NCBI RefSeq assembly: GCF_039535095.1
Contig: NZ_BAAAWN010000001.1
Coordinates: forward strand, 3,472,001-3,536,000
DNA length: 64,000 nucleotides
Direction of reading: 5' to 3'
From: Arthrobacter ramosus
GTDB taxonomy: Bacteria; Actinomycetota; Actinomycetes; Actinomycetales; Micrococcaceae
Position numbers and translations under genes: made by a program. The notes under the pieces are model-generated. The model was not told the DNA's origin, made no database searches, and saw nothing but the letters and a program-made list of their open reading frames with translations. Each line of letters starts with the position of its first letter. Position 1 is the stretch's first letter. Shown one piece after another: positions 43,541 to 53,256 of this stretch.

Positions 43541-43580
43541 AGCGGCCCGCCTGGGAAGGAATATTCCGAGGCGGGCCGCT
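43541..43580. terminator. Bidirectional rho-independent terminator
   Basis: AGCGGCCCGCCT (43541-43552) pairs perfectly with its complement (43569-43580); the loop contains GGAATATTCC. A TTTTTCGTTG tail follows on the plus strand and a TCTTTGTG tail on the minus strand, between convergent genes. Confidence 0.85.
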
Positions 43581-43600
43581 TTTTCGTTGTTGCGAAGGTG

Positions 43601-44770
43601 CTACTTCTCCGGTGCGCCGGACTCCGTGAGGGCCTCCGGGTCGGTATCCGCGCTGTCGTCAGCAGCAGCTTCGTTCTTGGGAGAAAGTCCGCGACGACGG
43701 CGGGTAGGCCAGGTGAAGATGAGGGTCAGCAGGGCCGTGATGAAGACCAAGGCGCCGATCGCAATCCCGGAGTCCATCCAGTACTGTCCCGGGAACAAGC
43801 GGATCAACGTGTCGTCGAGCGCAAATGTCCAGGTGCCGTTGGCGAAGAAGATGTGGTGGAAGTCCGTGAAGAACTGCTGCCAGCCCAGTGCAGCAAGCGT
43901 TCCCAGTCCCAGGATGAGCACCAAGGTGACGATCGAACCGGCAAACAGTCCGCGGCGGATCCCGCCCGTGCTTCGCTTGCGCAGATAGATCATTGCGATG
44001 ATGCCAATGATGATCATGAGGGCGCCGGCACCGAATGCGGAGAGCATCACGGTCTTGACGTCGGCCATGTGGGCAACTTCGCCTTCTTTGAACAGCTTCT
44101 CGCCGTTCTGGTTGACGAGCTCGCCCAGGTAGCGTGGCCCGGACCAGTTACTGAGATAGTCCAGGGCATAGGAACCATAGGTCATCCGGTCATCGGCGTT
44201 GAAGCCATAGCCGTCGCCCGGGAATCCCGGCCGGTAATACTCCACCCACAGAAACAGCGGGCTCGCCACCGCGCGGATTGCCAGCACCAGGAGGACCACG
44301 GGGTAGAAGACGGCCAGCAGGACCTGGAAGATGCGCGGCGCCAGCGGCTTGGCATTGGCGGCCTGCTCGCGCTCGTGGTTGCGACGTTCCACCTCGGCTT
44401 CCGGTGGGCGGACCTGTAGGGCCGACGTCGGCAGGGGCTCTGCGAAGAGGGCCGGTTCCGGCCCGGCCTCCGCAGCCTCGGCGGCTTTGCGGTCTGCCCG
44501 GCTCTCCGGCTGTTGTCCTGCGGCGGGCCGTTCGGCGGGAAGCCGTGCAGCTTCGCCTGCAGCTGCCCCTGACGTGGACCCGGCTCCCGGTTTGCCCTCT
44601 TCGGGCACCCGCTTCGTCGAAGAGTCCTGGGCGCCGTGAGCGGCCCCTGCCGGGCGTGCATCAGCGGCCGCGGACTTGGGGGCGGGCTTCATCCATTCGA
44701 AGGCCGGCTCATCGCCGTCGTCGTTGATATCCGCGTCCGGGTCTTTGGGGATCGGGCTCTTCTCGGTCAC
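43601..44770 (-). CDS. DUF1461 integral membrane protein (TIGR01906)
   Basis: The protein is 389 aa from the GTG at 44770. The N-terminal 165 residues are acidic, then Ala/Pro/Glu-rich and probably disordered. Helices follow at VLLAVFYPVVLLVLAIRAVA, LSAFGAGALMIIIGIIAMIY, LFAGSIVTLVLILGLGTLAAL and near the C-terminus. FNADDRMTYGSYALDYL matches the TIGR01906/DUF1461 extracytoplasmic loop. The function of the family is unknown. It lies between the O-mannosyltransferase terminator and the SpoIIM-like gene. Confidence 0.8.
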   Translation of the reverse strand: MTEKSPIPKDPDADINDDGDEPAFEWMKPAPKSAAADARPAGAAHGAQDSSTKRVPEEGKPGAGSTSGAAAGEAARLPAERPAAGQQPESRADRKAAEAAEAGPEPALFAEPLPTSALQVRPPEAEVERRNHEREQAANAKPLAPRIFQVLLAVFYPVVLLVLAIRAVASPLFLWVEYYRPGFPGDGYGFNADDRMTYGSYALDYLSNWSGPRYLGELVNQNGEKLFKEGEVAHMADVKTVMLSAFGAGALMIIIGIIAMIYLRKRSTGGIRRGLFAGSIVTLVLILGLGTLAALGWQQFFTDFHHIFFANGTWTFALDDTLIRLFPGQYWMDSGIAIGALVFITALLTLIFTWPTRRRRGLSPKNEAAADDSADTDPEALTESGAPEK

Positions 44771-44915
44771 TTCGATTTCACTTCCGTAGGAGTCACATGC
44801 CGGAGCAGGAACGGTCTGCTGGCAATCTTCTCTGCCATCGAGCCTACCGTCAGCCCTCGCGGACAGACGATGAGCCACCCCGGGAAACGTCGGATTGCGG
44901 CCGGACCCGGGTGCC

Positions 44916-45908
44916 TCAGGCGGCTATCTCCCGGTAACCGGCGTCGTTTGCGTCCAGGTCGCCTGTGGCGCCGGCACGGAATGCCCGCCCGCCCAGCACC
45001 AAGGCATAGACCCAGTATGCCGCGAGAACGAGCGAACCGATGAGGATCTTGGCCCACACGGGAAGCGGGCTGGGCGTCACAAAGGCCTCGACGAGTCCGG
45101 AAACGAACAGGACAAGCACCAGGCCCAGGGCCACTGTGATCAGGGAACGCCCCTCTTTCGCCACTGCCTGCATCCTGCGCCGCGGGCCCGGGGAGACCAT
45201 GGCCCAGAAAATGCGGAGACCGCCCGCGGAGGCGATGAACACGGCCGTCAGCTCCATGAGGCCGTGCGGGAGGATGTAGCTGAAAAACAGATCCATCTTG
45301 CCGGTGGCGGCAAAGACTCCCGCAGCGACTCCTACGCCCTGTGCATTCGAGAACAGCATGTACGGCACCCAGAAACCCGTGATGCCCAAGGCCACGGCCT
45401 GCGCCCCGATCCAGGCATTGTTGGTCCAGACGGCGCCGGCGAAGGACGCGGCAGGGTTCTCGGAGTAGTAGCCGACGAAGTCATGATCGACGTATTGCTT
45501 CACGGCATTGCTGCTTCCGAGGGCCCTCAAGGCGTCCGGGGACGTTCCGATCCAGAGCGTGTAGGCGCCGGCCACAAGGCAGAAGAAAACCCCGCAACAG
45601 ACCGTGAGCCAGCGCAAGCGGTAGAACGCGGCGGGCAGGGACACCACGAAAAAGCGGGCGAGATCTTCCATGAAATTCGACCGCGCCCCGGTGAAGCGGG
45701 TACGGGCCTGGGCGAGAGCCGCCGACAAAGAGGCGGAGAGTGCGCTCTCCGGGGCCACGGACCGGATGAGGGAAAGGTGTGATGACACCACTTGGTACAA
45801 ACGCAGAAGCTCGTCGGTCTCACCGCCGTCGAGGCGTCGTTTGTGCGCGAGCTCGTGCAAACGGGACCATTTGGTCCCGTTCACGACAGAGAAGGCATCC
45901 ATGTCCAC
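44916..45908 (-). CDS. Stage II sporulation protein M-like membrane protein (DUF95)
   Basis: The 330-aa protein has a soluble N-terminal helical part (about 1-95) and five or six membrane helices. YVDHDFVGYYSENPAASFAG, FFSYILPHGLMELTAVFIA and a C-terminal WVYALVLGGRAFR match the SpoIIM/DUF95 family. The organism suggested does not sporulate, and such proteins are widespread in actinobacteria, usually divergent from an RDD gene as here. The role is unknown, possibly wall-enzyme control. The start is GTG 45908, with ATG 45902 as alternative. Confidence 0.87.
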   Translation of the reverse strand: MDMDAFSVVNGTKWSRLHELAHKRRLDGGETDELLRLYQVVSSHLSLIRSVAPESALSASLSAALAQARTRFTGARSNFMEDLARFFVVSLPAAFYRLRWLTVCCGVFFCLVAGAYTLWIGTSPDALRALGSSNAVKQYVDHDFVGYYSENPAASFAGAVWTNNAWIGAQAVALGITGFWVPYMLFSNAQGVGVAAGVFAATGKMDLFFSYILPHGLMELTAVFIASAGGLRIFWAMVSPGPRRRMQAVAKEGRSLITVALGLVLVLFVSGLVEAFVTPSPLPVWAKILIGSLVLAAYWVYALVLGGRAFRAGATGDLDANDAGYREIAA

Positions 45909-46048
45909 GGCACTACCCTAATCCCAACCCTCCCCAAACAGTCCCACATCCACGCAAACCCCTCCTCAGCATCCATGGCCGCGGTTAGACTCGATCCAGC
46001 GGGAGCCGTCCGGTCCTGCAGACATCGTGGCAATGCTTGGGGGCGGGC

Positions 46049-46849
46049 TTGAGTTCGATCATTACCGGCGAGGCCGTGGTCCTTGAACTGCGGCCGGCAT
46101 CGTTCGGGGCCAGGGCCCTTGGTCTCATGCTCGACGTCGTGGCTCACGTTGTGTTGCTGCTGGGTCTTTTGTTCCTGCTCAGTATGGCTGCACCCCATCT
46201 GGACGTGGCCGCGGGTCGCGCGATGGCCTTGTCCAGCGTGGTGCTGTGCCTCGTGGTCGTCCCCGTGGCGGTGGAAACGCTGAGCCGCGGCCGCTCGCTG
46301 GGCAAGCTGGCTACCGGGCTCAGGATCGTGCGCGACGACGGCGGATCCATCCGCTTCCGGCACGCGGTGATCCGCGGCTTGATCGGTTTCCTGGAGATCT
46401 ACGCGACATTCGGCGGATTGGCCATTGCCGTGGCACTGTTCAACGACAAGTCGAAGAGGCTCGGAGACGTCGTGGCCGGAACCTATTCGCTCAGGCAGCG
46501 CGTTCCCGCTGAACCCAAAATCCTCCCCTATGCCCCTCCGTACCTGCAGGCGTGGGTGGGACTCGCGGATATCGGCAGGGTTCCGGACGGCACGGCGCGG
46601 CGGGCATCACAGTTCATCCAGCAGGCCTCGCGGATGGCGCCGGACTCACGCGCACACCTGGCCGCGGCCCTCGCGAGCGAACTCGCCGCTTACGTCGCCC
46701 CACCGCCGCCGCCCGGAACGACGCCGGAAGGCTACCTGCACGCCGTGTTGGGCGAGCGGCGAAACCGGGACCTGGAACGGCTGCGCCGCGCAGAACAACG
46801 CAGCGCCATTGTCGGGGACCGACTCAACAGGCTCCCATTCACGCGCTAG
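46049..46849 (+). CDS. RDD-family membrane protein
   Basis: This protein of about 266 aa has the RDD signature (RPASFGARALGLMLDV) and membrane helices at VVAHVVLLLGLLFLLS and MALSSVVLCLVVVPVAV, followed by SLGKLATGLRIVRDDG and RHAVIRGLIGF. A soluble C-terminal tail ends KAYL-free at LNRLPFTR. RDD proteins are often of unknown function; some are ion exchangers. TTG at 46049 gives the N-terminus usual for homologues (SSIITGEAV); a TTG at 46037 is possible. It is divergent from the SpoIIM-like gene. Confidence 0.86.
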   Translation: MSSIITGEAVVLELRPASFGARALGLMLDVVAHVVLLLGLLFLLSMAAPHLDVAAGRAMALSSVVLCLVVVPVAVETLSRGRSLGKLATGLRIVRDDGGSIRFRHAVIRGLIGFLEIYATFGGLAIAVALFNDKSKRLGDVVAGTYSLRQRVPAEPKILPYAPPYLQAWVGLADIGRVPDGTARRASQFIQQASRMAPDSRAHLAAALASELAAYVAPPPPPGTTPEGYLHAVLGERRNRDLERLRRAEQRSAIVGDRLNRLPFTR

Positions 46850-46914
46850 CCAAGCGCGCGGCACTCACGGCGCGCCCCGCCGTCGGGCACCACTGCGGCA
46901 CGTCCCGGCAGCGC

Positions 46915-47222
46915 TCAGCGCTTCGCGTAGCCGGCCCAGGCAATGTTCCAGTCGCCGAAGCCTTCAAGCGGCTCCACGGCGGGGGCGCCGGTGTTCAGGA
47001 CCTGCACCACATCCCCCGTCCGCATGTTGTTGAAGAACCAGGCGGCGTCGGCCGGGAGCAGGCCAACGCAGCCGACGACGAGCGGTGCGTAGTAGCCCTT
47101 GTCACCAGGTTTGAGGCCGATGCTGCCGGCGTTGAACTTGGAGTGGCGTTCCCGCTCCATGATTACGGCGTAGCCAGTGGGCGAGAGCCAGTCCGGGCTG
47201 CCGAGGGTGACGGGAGCTGTGG
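46915..47222 (-). pseudogene. Decayed partial duplicate of the adjacent L,D-transpeptidase
   Basis: Reading the minus strand in one frame gives GYAVIMERERHSKF, GSIGLKPGDKGYY, then VVGCVGLLPADAAWFFNNM and GFGDWNIAWAGYAKR. These match the C-terminal third of the intact neighbour (GYLVLMEKYRVEHM, TIGLKPGDPAYY, LSHGCIGLGPDGAKWVFDNM, GFGDWNIPWAQYAN). About 29 residues between YY and GC are deleted, including the His and Ser of the SHGC active site. No own signal or start is visible. It lies directly downstream of the intact gene. It looks like a tandem duplication that has decayed, not a sequencing frameshift. Confidence 0.75.
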
Positions 47223-48587
47223 TCAGTTGGCGTATTGGGCCCAGGGGATGTTCCAGTCGCCAAAGCCGTCATCGAAATTGGCGTAGTCACCCTGGGTATT
47301 GACCACCTGGACGACGTCTCCCGTTGTCATGTTGTCGAACACCCATTTCGCACCGTCAGGTCCCAATCCGATACAACCGTGGGAGAGGTTCGTGACGCCG
47401 ATGTACGGCAAGGCCGAGTCGGTGGCCTGGTGGATGAACTCGCCGCTGGGTGTCAAGCGCGTGGCGTAGTTGACGTCAAGCTGTCCGTAGTAGGCGGGAT
47501 CGCCCGGCTTGAGGCCGATGGTGGAGGCGTCCATGTGCTCTACCCGGTACTTTTCCATGAGGACCAAGTAGCCGCGCGCGGAAGGGAACCTGGTGTCGCC
47601 CATGGTGTCCGGCCACTGGCCCACTTGCTGGTTGTTGACACTGACCGTGAACGTGTGGGCAACCGCGTCGGCCACCGCCACCTTCTTATCACCGATCTTG
47701 AAGGTGTTCGTCTTGTTGAAGTTGCCGATCTGGCCGTTGCCGAAGTCCACCCCGAACAGCTTGAGGTCCACGGTGACCGTGCTGTTCGCTGCCCAGAAGT
47801 TCTCCGGACGGTAGCGCACCATGGTGTCGCTGAACCAGTGGAAGGCCCCGGCCTGGCCCGACGTGGAGGTGACCTTGATGGCCTTCTCGACGGCGGCTTT
47901 GTTGACCACGGGTTCACTGAACGTGAGCTGGAGCGGCTGCGCCACGCCTACCTTCGCCCCGTCCAGGGGGTACATGGCGGCGTCGGCCTCGTTCTGCGTG
48001 GAAACCGTCGTGAAGGATCCGGTCTTCGATGTTGCGCGGCCGGCCGCATCTGCAACGGTGTAATTGAAAGTGTAGGAGGAGTTGAATTCGAGGGGCGTGG
48101 ATGCGGTCCAGCTCAGTCCATCCGGGGTCAACGCACCATCAACGGTCTTTCCCTGGGAACTCGTCAAGGAGACCCTGTCCAGGGTTCCGTCCTTGACGCT
48201 GATTGAGACGGGCGCAGCCGGGTTCACCTGCTTGGCCCCGCTCGCAGGCGACGCAACCACAGTGGCAGGCTTCACGACGGGCAGCACTGCTGCCGCCTCG
48301 CTGCGTTCACCTGCTGATCCCTCGGACTCGATTGCCGCGCTGGCCGCACGCGGGGCCACTGCAGCAAACGTGCCACTGAGCGCGGCAATGAGGCAGACAA
48401 CCACGATCCAGGCCACCTTGCGGAACCTGCCTCGCTTCGTCTGCACAGTGTCGTCCAAGCGCACAGTGTCCAAGTACGCAGTGTCCACGTGCCGCGCACC
48501 GCCGCTGTCCTGCTCGGTGTCGAAGAGCCGGGCAGCGTCCACATGTTCGAAAGTGTCCGCTTGCTCGCCGTCGGGATTAAGACCCAT
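47223..48587 (-). CDS. L,D-transpeptidase with Ig-like domains
   Basis: The protein is about 454 aa, starting at the ATG at 48587 (GGAG upstream). It has a cytosolic N-terminus of about 55 residues, a membrane anchor (VAWIVVVCLIAALSGTFAAV), two Ig-like Big domains (about 110-310) and a YkuD domain with catalytic NLSHGCIGLGPDGAKWV. It makes 3-3 crosslinks between meso-DAP-type stem peptides outside the membrane, or attaches proteins to them; Ig-like plus YkuD is the actinobacterial Ldt architecture. A truncated copy of its C-terminal part lies immediately downstream. Confidence 0.93.
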   Translation of the reverse strand: MGLNPDGEQADTFEHVDAARLFDTEQDSGGARHVDTAYLDTVRLDDTVQTKRGRFRKVAWIVVVCLIAALSGTFAAVAPRAASAAIESEGSAGERSEAAAVLPVVKPATVVASPASGAKQVNPAAPVSISVKDGTLDRVSLTSSQGKTVDGALTPDGLSWTASTPLEFNSSYTFNYTVADAAGRATSKTGSFTTVSTQNEADAAMYPLDGAKVGVAQPLQLTFSEPVVNKAAVEKAIKVTSTSGQAGAFHWFSDTMVRYRPENFWAANSTVTVDLKLFGVDFGNGQIGNFNKTNTFKIGDKKVAVADAVAHTFTVSVNNQQVGQWPDTMGDTRFPSARGYLVLMEKYRVEHMDASTIGLKPGDPAYYGQLDVNYATRLTPSGEFIHQATDSALPYIGVTNLSHGCIGLGPDGAKWVFDNMTTGDVVQVVNTQGDYANFDDGFGDWNIPWAQYAN

Positions 48588-48665
48588 TCCTGTTTTCTCC
48601 AAAACTCACGCCCCCCAAAAAACTCACGCCCCACAACCGCATCCTAAAGGGCGCGGCTTGATATT

Positions 48666-48697
48666 GGCTGGGAGCCCGCCTCGGCGTGCTCCCAGCC
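48666..48697 (-). terminator. Hairpin after ahcY
   Basis: GGCTGGGAGC (48666-48675) pairs perfectly with GCTCCCAGCC (48688-48697), starting 8 bp after the ahcY stop. No T-tract follows on the minus strand, so efficiency is uncertain. Confidence 0.6.
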
Positions 48698-48704
48698 GGT
48701 GTTC

Positions 48705-50186
<1,482 letters not shown>

Positions 50187-50228
50187 GGAAGTCCTTTGGA
50201 AGTACCGAATGGTCAAGTCAGGTGGGGC

Positions 50229-50453
50229 TCAGGCGTCGCGGGGACCGTCGTGCTGGTCTGAGGCCGCGGCGTTGGCGGCGGCAAGCAGCTCCGGGGGCAG
50301 CAGCAAGGGGATTCCGTCCTGGATGGCATAGCGGAGCTTCTCACCCGAGGCGGCCGCGGCCGTCGACACAAGTTCCTCGCCGTCCTGCTCCAGCGGGGAC
50401 CCGGTGACAGGGCACCGCAGGATGGACAACAATTCAGGACTGACCTTTGGCAT
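50229..50453 (-). CDS. Trm112-family small zinc-ribbon-like protein
   Basis: The 74-aa protein starts MPKVSPELLSILRCPVTGSP, with a conserved IQDGIPLLLPPE near the middle. The Trm112/YcaR fold usually has more cysteines; only CP remains here, so zinc binding may be lost. In eukaryotes Trm112 activates methyltransferases; bacterial roles are unclear. GGAGC lies nine bases before the ATG. It is probably co-transcribed with ahcY. Confidence 0.85.
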   Translation of the reverse strand: MPKVSPELLSILRCPVTGSPLEQDGEELVSTAAAASGEKLRYAIQDGIPLLLPPELLAAANAAASDQHDGPRDA

Positions 50454-50628
50454 GGTTGAAGCTCCCTGGATGGCATCTCGCGGACGCCGCTTTGGACAGA
50501 TATGGCAGCTTCCAGAGTACAACCCGGCGGCGTCGCACACGGTGTCACAAAGCTCGTCACACAGGGAGCGGCGACACCTAGGGCGACACACAAGGTCAGG
50601 GGACGCGCAGTTACTGTCCGTCCAGGGT

Positions 50629-51003
50629 TCAGGAAGGATCGCGCAGGATGCGCAGGTGGCGCCTTGTTCCCTCTGGAGGGACAGGCCCGTCAAAGGGGGC
50701 GCGGATTGTGCGCTGTTCCGACGCGGCCGGCGCCGATGCGGCTTCGCGCACGGCGTTCGCCAGGGCAAGGAGATCGTCCGGCCCTGGCTGGGGCGGGGAG
50801 GACGGCATCGCGAGCCGCATGACTTCCCAACCCCTCGGCACAGTCAGCGACTCGGCATGCTGCGCGCACAGATCGTAGGAATGCGGCTCGGCATACGTGG
50901 CCAACGGACCCAGCACCGCCGTGGACTCGGCGTAGACGTACGTCAAAGTAGCCACCGCGGATTGGCGGCAGGCTGATCTGGAACACTGACGAATTGCACC
51001 CAC
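50629..51003 (-). CDS. DUF3499 protein
   Basis: The 124-aa protein starts at GTG 51003 (VGAIRQCSRSACRQSAVATL), the N-terminus seen in the family. Cysteines in QCSRSACRQ and DLCAQH suggest a zinc knuckle. TYVYAESTAVLGPLATYAEPH is the signature. Function unknown; it is found beside the zincin-like gene and whiB across actinobacteria. An ATG at 51024 upstream in frame is a less likely start. Confidence 0.86.
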   Translation of the reverse strand: MGAIRQCSRSACRQSAVATLTYVYAESTAVLGPLATYAEPHSYDLCAQHAESLTVPRGWEVMRLAMPSSPPQPGPDDLLALANAVREAASAPAASEQRTIRAPFDGPVPPEGTRRHLRILRDPS

Positions 51004-51100
51004 AACATCCCAGATTAGCCGCACTTCCCCGCGGCGCGGTGCATTGCCCCTTTGCGCGCATTATGTCGCGTTGGCGGAATCACGGGTCTAAAGTCGATAT

Positions 51101-51619
51101 ATGCAGTCACAGCACCACGTTCCGGGCTTCACAGTCCATTTGTCCGACACCGGGGACAGCCAGGAAACGACGACGGCGGGCACATCCGCACGCGGCTTCA
51201 GGGAGCGCCGAAGGAACCGCCACGGGCGGGGGTTGCGCGGGGAAATCATGCTTCCCAACCTTCCCGGCTACCGGACGCGTGGCGAAAGGTTCGACGACCT
51301 CGTGCTCGATTCCGCCGAACGGCTGCAGGACATGTGGGGCAAACGGCTCGACGGCGTCGCGTTCGCCGTCGACGAGATCCCGCCGAACCTTGAGCAGCTA
51401 GTGGCCGAGGGTACCGCGGCACCGCTGGGTTCATACACCCCGGCGGCCCACGGAGCAGGACCCGTCATCACCATCTATCGGCGCGTCGTCGAGCACACTA
51501 CCGGCGGCCGCGAGGACCTCCAGGACCTGGTGCACGACGTCGTCGTCGAGTACACCGCGGAGATGCTCGGAGTGCCGCCGGAGACCCTGGACCCCGTTTA
51601 CCGCCGTCGTTATCAGTAA
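51101..51619 (+). CDS. Zincin-like metallopeptidase-family protein lacking HExxH
   Basis: This 172-aa protein matches the small metallopeptidase family (DUF1025-like) seen beside DUF3499 in actinobacteria. Conserved parts are RFDDLVLDSAERLQDMWG, FAVDEIPPNL and IYRRVVEHT. Where active members have HExxH, this one reads DLVHDVVVEYTAEMLG, keeping one His and a Glu but not the motif. A peptidase activity is therefore doubtful. The first 50 residues are Arg/Thr-rich and may be a non-coding extension; a later ATG gives MLPNLPGYRTRGERF. Its 3' end overlaps the DUF5719 gene by 7 bp. Confidence 0.8.
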   Translation: MQSQHHVPGFTVHLSDTGDSQETTTAGTSARGFRERRRNRHGRGLRGEIMLPNLPGYRTRGERFDDLVLDSAERLQDMWGKRLDGVAFAVDEIPPNLEQLVAEGTAAPLGSYTPAAHGAGPVITIYRRVVEHTTGGREDLQDLVHDVVVEYTAEMLGVPPETLDPVYRRRYQ

Positions 51620-53256
51620 CCCAGCGTGACCTGTACTTTTTCGTGGCCCGCCGCGCCATCCTGGATGGTCAGGACCGAAACCCCGGGTTGATCGCCTTGG
51701 CCAAGCACGAGCGCACCATAGGCCGCGTCGCCTGCCGCCGACACGATGTAGCCCGAGACCGCGGCGCCGTCGGACTTATCCGGAACGCCGATGACCGCGG
51801 TGGTTCCGCCGGCGATATCGACCGTTTGCGCCTTGTGTACCTTGCCGTCCGAGGTGACCGGGGTGTAACTGACCGTGGCCCGGCCCGTCGGCACGCCGAA
51901 GCTGAGGAAGCGGGTCCCGCTTTGGGGCACCGCCATCACATGCTGGCTGCCCAAACGGACCGCGGCCGGAGACCAAGCGAAATCAACGGGGTCCTCGGCC
52001 TTGAGCCCCCGCGTTACGCGGGAGGACGCTGCGAAGGAAACATCCGAAGTAGCGCTCACGGTATACATGCCGGCCGGGACGCCCGTGAGCGGCACTTCGG
52101 TAACCGAACCCGCTTTGGCGGTCACCGCTCCCCCGCCGGGCAAAGCGCGCTGGCCGTTCGGCCCGAACAAACGCACGTCCACCACAGCGTCCACCGGACC
52201 AGGGACCGTGATCTGCAAGGCCGGAACGACGTCGGCAAAACCGGGCTTGTCCGCGAGTGACTTCACGGCGGCCGGGTCCTGGACGTCCACCCCGGTCATG
52301 ACCTGGGAATCGGCGGCGCCGGCACCGGGAGTAATGACCTCGACACCACCGGCAGTAAGACCCCGGAGAACGCTCTGCTGGATGGTTGCTGCGACCGGGC
52401 CGCCGCTGCTGCGCAGATGCACCGAGAGCTGACCCTCGTTCGGGGCAAGGCCGGCCAAGTTGATGGACCGGGTAGCTCCCGGCGAAACCAGCAAGCCACG
52501 GCTGTCCGGGGCTTGGATCTGTCCATGGGCACCGAACAGCTCGAGATTGACGGTAGCCGGCGTGCCCGAGGCATTGCTGATATTCAAAACCGCCGTTCGC
52601 CCCAGTGCGGTGTTTGCTCCCAGGAGCCATGCATCGTTGACCGGCTGCTGGCAGGGTGCCGCCGCCAGTCCGCGGAGGTCGCCGTCGCTCGCGGTGTAGC
52701 TCATCAAACCCGCTACTGCAGCCTTCTGGCCGCTGATGGGATCGGCGTCCACCACGGTGACGTCGCCTGCGGGCCTCTGGGCCACGACGCCGGCGTTCAG
52801 CACGGGAGGCCCCGACGCCGGGGGTTGGGTGGCGGCGGGGGGCTTGGCAATGTCGGCGATCGCTGAGCCATCGAGCGAGGCGAGGTTGCTCCCGGGAACG
52901 GATCCGGAGGCGTCACTGAGCACCAGCGCATCCAGGAAGCTCTTTGCCGAACGTGAAACAGGGCTGAACTGGTTGTCGGTGCCCGTGGCGGTTCCCTCGG
53001 GGAGCCGCGGAGGTGCCGGACACACTGCGGTTGTCCTGCCCGCCGGGACATCCGCGAGGGACATGTCCAGCGTTTTGCTTCCCGACGGGGACTGCAGGAG
53101 GGATGCTGCCGACACCATCCCGGCCCCTGCGGCAAGGAGCAACGTCGCGGAAAGCGCTCCCAACACAACGGCCTTGTTCTTGTTCCCGGTTTTGCGCTGG
53201 CCGCGCTTCCTCGACCCCGCTTTGAGCTCGGGTGCCGGGCCTTGGTTGTCAGACAC
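51613..53256 (-). CDS. DUF5719 membrane-anchored protein
   Basis: The 547-aa protein has a basic N-terminus, a membrane helix (AVVLGALSATLLLAAGAGMVSAA) and a large extracytoplasmic part of beta-rich, Ala/Gly/Val-rich sequence. NISNASGTPATVNLELFGAHG is typical of DUF5719. Function unknown; it is always next to the large GT2 gene, and its ATG lies 7 nt inside the GT2 3' end, so they are coupled. It probably serves an envelope polysaccharide or glycoprotein pathway with that GT2. Confidence 0.85.
   Translation of the reverse strand: MSDNQGPAPELKAGSRKRGQRKTGNKNKAVVLGALSATLLLAAGAGMVSAASLLQSPSGSKTLDMSLADVPAGRTTAVCPAPPRLPEGTATGTDNQFSPVSRSAKSFLDALVLSDASGSVPGSNLASLDGSAIADIAKPPAATQPPASGPPVLNAGVVAQRPAGDVTVVDADPISGQKAAVAGLMSYTASDGDLRGLAAAPCQQPVNDAWLLGANTALGRTAVLNISNASGTPATVNLELFGAHGQIQAPDSRGLLVSPGATRSINLAGLAPNEGQLSVHLRSSGGPVAATIQQSVLRGLTAGGVEVITPGAGAADSQVMTGVDVQDPAAVKSLADKPGFADVVPALQITVPGPVDAVVDVRLFGPNGQRALPGGGAVTAKAGSVTEVPLTGVPAGMYTVSATSDVSFAASSRVTRGLKAEDPVDFAWSPAAVRLGSQHVMAVPQSGTRFLSFGVPTGRATVSYTPVTSDGKVHKAQTVDIAGGTTAVIGVPDKSDGAAVSGYIVSAAGDAAYGALVLGQGDQPGVSVLTIQDGAAGHEKVQVTLGY

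Noticed and set aside
50187..50228. SAH riboswitch before ahcY
   Set aside because: The gap to the upstream gene is only 42 bp, too short for the known SAH riboswitch, and no matching motif is seen.
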